A stretch of DNA of 64,000 bases, from NCBI GenBank assembly GCA_031546845.1, contig JAVBJT010000006.1, forward strand, positions 124,001 through 188,000, in the 5' to 3' direction. Every line of letters begins with the position of its first letter. The first letter of the stretch is position 1. A program made the position numbers and the translations under genes. Positions 62,303-64,000 of this stretch are shown here, piece after piece. This DNA comes from Azoarcus sp031546845. GTDB taxonomy: Bacteria; Pseudomonadota; Gammaproteobacteria; Burkholderiales; Rhodocyclaceae. The notes under the pieces are model-generated. The model ran no database searches. It saw only the letters and a list, made by a program, of their open reading frames with translations, and was not told the DNA's origin.

Positions 62303-64000
62303 TCACGGCACGGCCGGCATCGCGGATGCATCTTGCCGAGGCAGATGTAGCTCCAATTGCGGGAAGGGGATCTCGATCCCTTCGGCATCGAATTTCCTCT
62401 TCAAGCGCAGATTGAATTCGCGCGAAATGGCCCACTGTTTCAGCGGGCGAGTTTTGAATATGGCACGAACAATAACCGCGCTTTCTGCGAACCGAATAAT
62501 GCCCTGCACATCGAGCGGCTCCATGATGTCGCGGCGCAGGCGATAGTCTTCCATCATTTCCGCGCCGACAGCCCGCAGCGCGCGCAGCACGGCGTCGATA
62601 TCGGCGTTGTAGGACACGCCGATTTCAAAGACAGCGCAGGCGAATTGCCGGGACAAATTCTTGACCGTCTTGATCTGGCTGAATGGAATGGTATGCAAGG
62701 TGCCGTACATATCGCGCAGCCGTACGGTACGGATACTCAAGCCCTCGACCGTGCCGGAGTGGTTAGAGGTTTCAATGTAGTCGCCGACCGAAATCGTATC
62801 CTCGATAAGAATGAACAAACCGGTAATGATGTCCTGCACTAAGGACTGCGCGCCGAACCCGACAGCCAATCCGATGACGCCGGCGCCAGCGACAAGAGGC
62901 GTGGTGTCGATCCCCAGATTGGTCAAGGCGACAATAACGGCAACACCGGCGACACAGGCGCCGGCCGCGCCACGGCATAAAGGCAGCAGCGTGAGCGCGC
63001 GAGCGCTGGACGCTCTTGCTGCAGCGCCGCCGGCTTTACGCGGATGCGGCGACAGCGCTTCGACAATGGCGGTATCGGCAACAGCCCAAACCAGCCACGC
63101 GACAAGCGCGGTCAGTAAAACGCCCACCAACATCTTGCCCAAGGGTTGGTACATGAAATCGATCAGCGAATACCCCCAGGTACGCGCAGCGAATTCGAAA
63201 AATACCAGCCAGATGAGCACTGCCAGAAATCTGCCGAATGCACCGCGAAAGCGTTGCACGTAGACGAAGCGCCGCCGATTCTTGGCCGGCGCGGAAGTCA
63301 GCCTTTCCCACTCGCGCCGCAGCAGCAAACCGGCAAACAGGGCGAGCACCAACAACGTGATGCTGGCAACGACACGTTGTGTTATCGCATTGGTATTGTC
63401 TGGAACAAACAAGGTAATGAAAACGGCAGCGACCACCATGACGATCATCAACGGCGCCCACAGTTTTCCCAGAAACTGCCGGACTTCGGTCATGCCCTTT
63501 TCGTGCCGTAATTTGAACGGCCGGTTGGCAATCAGGTGCATCACCGGCCGCCGGTAGGCCAGCGTGAATATCCCGATCAAAAGCGCGGTCACAATCGTTA
63601 TCAGCGCATCAGTCAGGGACAAGACGGTGGGTGGAAAAACCTTTGCCACACGCGGCCCCGTTACCGCATCGCTCAAGGCGAAACACACGCCGATCGTATA
63701 AAGCAGGCGCATCGGCGCGTGAGCGAGCAGGCAATGCACGGCGACACGGCGGTGCCCATCCGTGCACAAAGAAAAAAGCAAGGCGCAGATAGACGAAAGC
63801 ACCGCGCCACATACCACCGCATAGGCCAGAACCAAAGCCAGAGTCTTGCCGCGCGACAACTCGGCGGAATGAACCAACCCAATCGTAATCAGGAACGCGA
63901 TGATCCACGGCCCGAAATGGCGCAACACATATAAGGCAATGGCCTGGGTAGACGGATTCGGCGCCAGCTCGGAGCGAATCCCCAAGCGGCTGCATATGCG
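62303..64000 (-). CDS. MscS-family mechanosensitive ion channel (5' end outside window)
   Basis: Inner-membrane channel opened by membrane tension during osmotic downshock. The visible 565 codons include about ten hydrophobic segments, the pore-lining helix with Gly/Ala periodicity (LVAGAGVIGLAVGFGAQSLVQDIITGLFILIEDTI), the MscS beta domain (VGDYIETSNHSGTVEGLSIRTVRLRDMYGTLHTIPFSQI) and the C-terminal alpha/beta domain. It belongs to the large YbiO/YbdG-like group rather than to small MscS. The frame is open to the last base, and an in-frame TTG at 63985 is not a likely start. Confidence 0.9.
   Translation of the reverse strand, partial: RICSRLGIRSELAPNPSTQAIALYVLRHFGPWIIAFLITIGLVHSAELSRGKTLALVLAYAVVCGAVLSSICALLFSLCTDGHRRVAVHCLLAHAPMRLLYTIGVCFALSDAVTGPRVAKVFPPTVLSLTDALITIVTALLIGIFTLAYRRPVMHLIANRPFKLRHEKGMTEVRQFLGKLWAPLMIVMVVAAVFITLFVPDNTNAITQRVVASITLLVLALFAGLLLRREWERLTSAPAKNRRRFVYVQRFRGAFGRFLAVLIWLVFFEFAARTWGYSLIDFMYQPLGKMLVGVLLTALVAWLVWAVADTAIVEALSPHPRKAGGAAARASSARALTLLPLCRGAAGACVAGVAVIVALTNLGIDTTPLVAGAGVIGLAVGFGAQSLVQDIITGLFILIEDTISVGDYIETSNHSGTVEGLSIRTVRLRDMYGTLHTIPFSQIKTVKNLSRQFACAVFEIGVSYNADIDAVLRALRAVGAEMMEDYRLRRDIMEPLDVQGIIRFAESAVIVRAIFKTRPLKQWAISREFNLRLKRKFDAEGIEIPFPQLELHLPRQDASAMPAVP

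Noticed and set aside
1..64000. CRISPR arrays, rRNA or tRNA genes, insertion sequences
   Set aside because: I looked for regularly spaced repeats, tRNA T-arm motifs and transposase frames and found none that hold up. A covariance-model search could still reveal a small RNA.

Overview
The window reads as an interior piece of a betaproteobacterial chromosome, most likely Burkholderiales (Rhodocyclales cannot be excluded). Coding density is high, the G+C is clearly above 50%, and there are no rRNA, tRNA, IS or CRISPR features that I can see. The strongest taxonomic signal is the block mdh / GntR regulator / sdhCDAB-sdhE-gltA-sucA-sucB-lpd (46.1-58.8 kb), with glyA-nrdR-ribD and pmbA/yjgA as further typical neighbours.

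Left end (1-5.0 kb): a catabolic operon on the minus strand encodes a two-subunit Fe(II) hydroquinone 1,2-dioxygenase, a semialdehyde dehydrogenase and a 3-oxoadipate CoA-transferase alpha subunit that runs off the window. A divergent LysR regulator faces it. Together they predict hydroquinone -> 4-hydroxymuconic semialdehyde -> maleylacetate -> 3-oxoadipate -> 3-oxoadipyl-CoA, feeding the TCA cycle encoded at the other end of the window. From 5.0 to 11.9 kb lie an orphan AAA ATPase and an unknown gene that share a repeated leader sequence, a SprA-like HExxH protein, mfd and corA.

From 11.8 to 16.05 kb is a tandem segmental duplication. Each unit holds a corA 3' end, a soluble PAS-PAS chemotaxis transducer gene (BdlA-like) and its long leader with a conserved promoter; in the second unit corA is reduced to its last 33 codons. 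From 16.6 to 20.7 kb is a nitrilase followed by a DUF485/ActP acetate-type symporter and a convergent TrmB-like regulator.

The middle (21-46 kb) is mostly housekeeping: a lipase-like hydrolase, a DAHP synthase gene broken by a one-base deletion and overlapped by serB, a SUKH-domain protein, an M14 carboxypeptidase, a surface-glycan O-acyltransferase, mog, msrPQ, an intact second DAHP synthase, a secreted ankyrin/SH3 protein, a GFA-family protein, dinB, ribD, nrdR, glyA, a histidine phosphatase, a ThrE exporter, an orphan Tat/lipoprotein TRAP binding protein, pmbA and yjgA.

The right part (46-64 kb) is the TCA-cycle block. A perfect 12-bp inverted repeat sits directly against a near-consensus promoter in front of mdh and is a good candidate operator for the adjacent GntR regulator. 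Beyond mdh are a CitE/malyl-CoA-lyase-like gene, an Ala/Lys/Pro-tailed protein of unknown role, an MFS exporter and a truncated MscS channel gene. The points most worth a second look are the duplicated transducer module, the repeated leader in front of the two genes at 5.0-6.4 kb, the GntR operator/promoter, the frameshifted DAHP synthase and the complete hydroquinone module.
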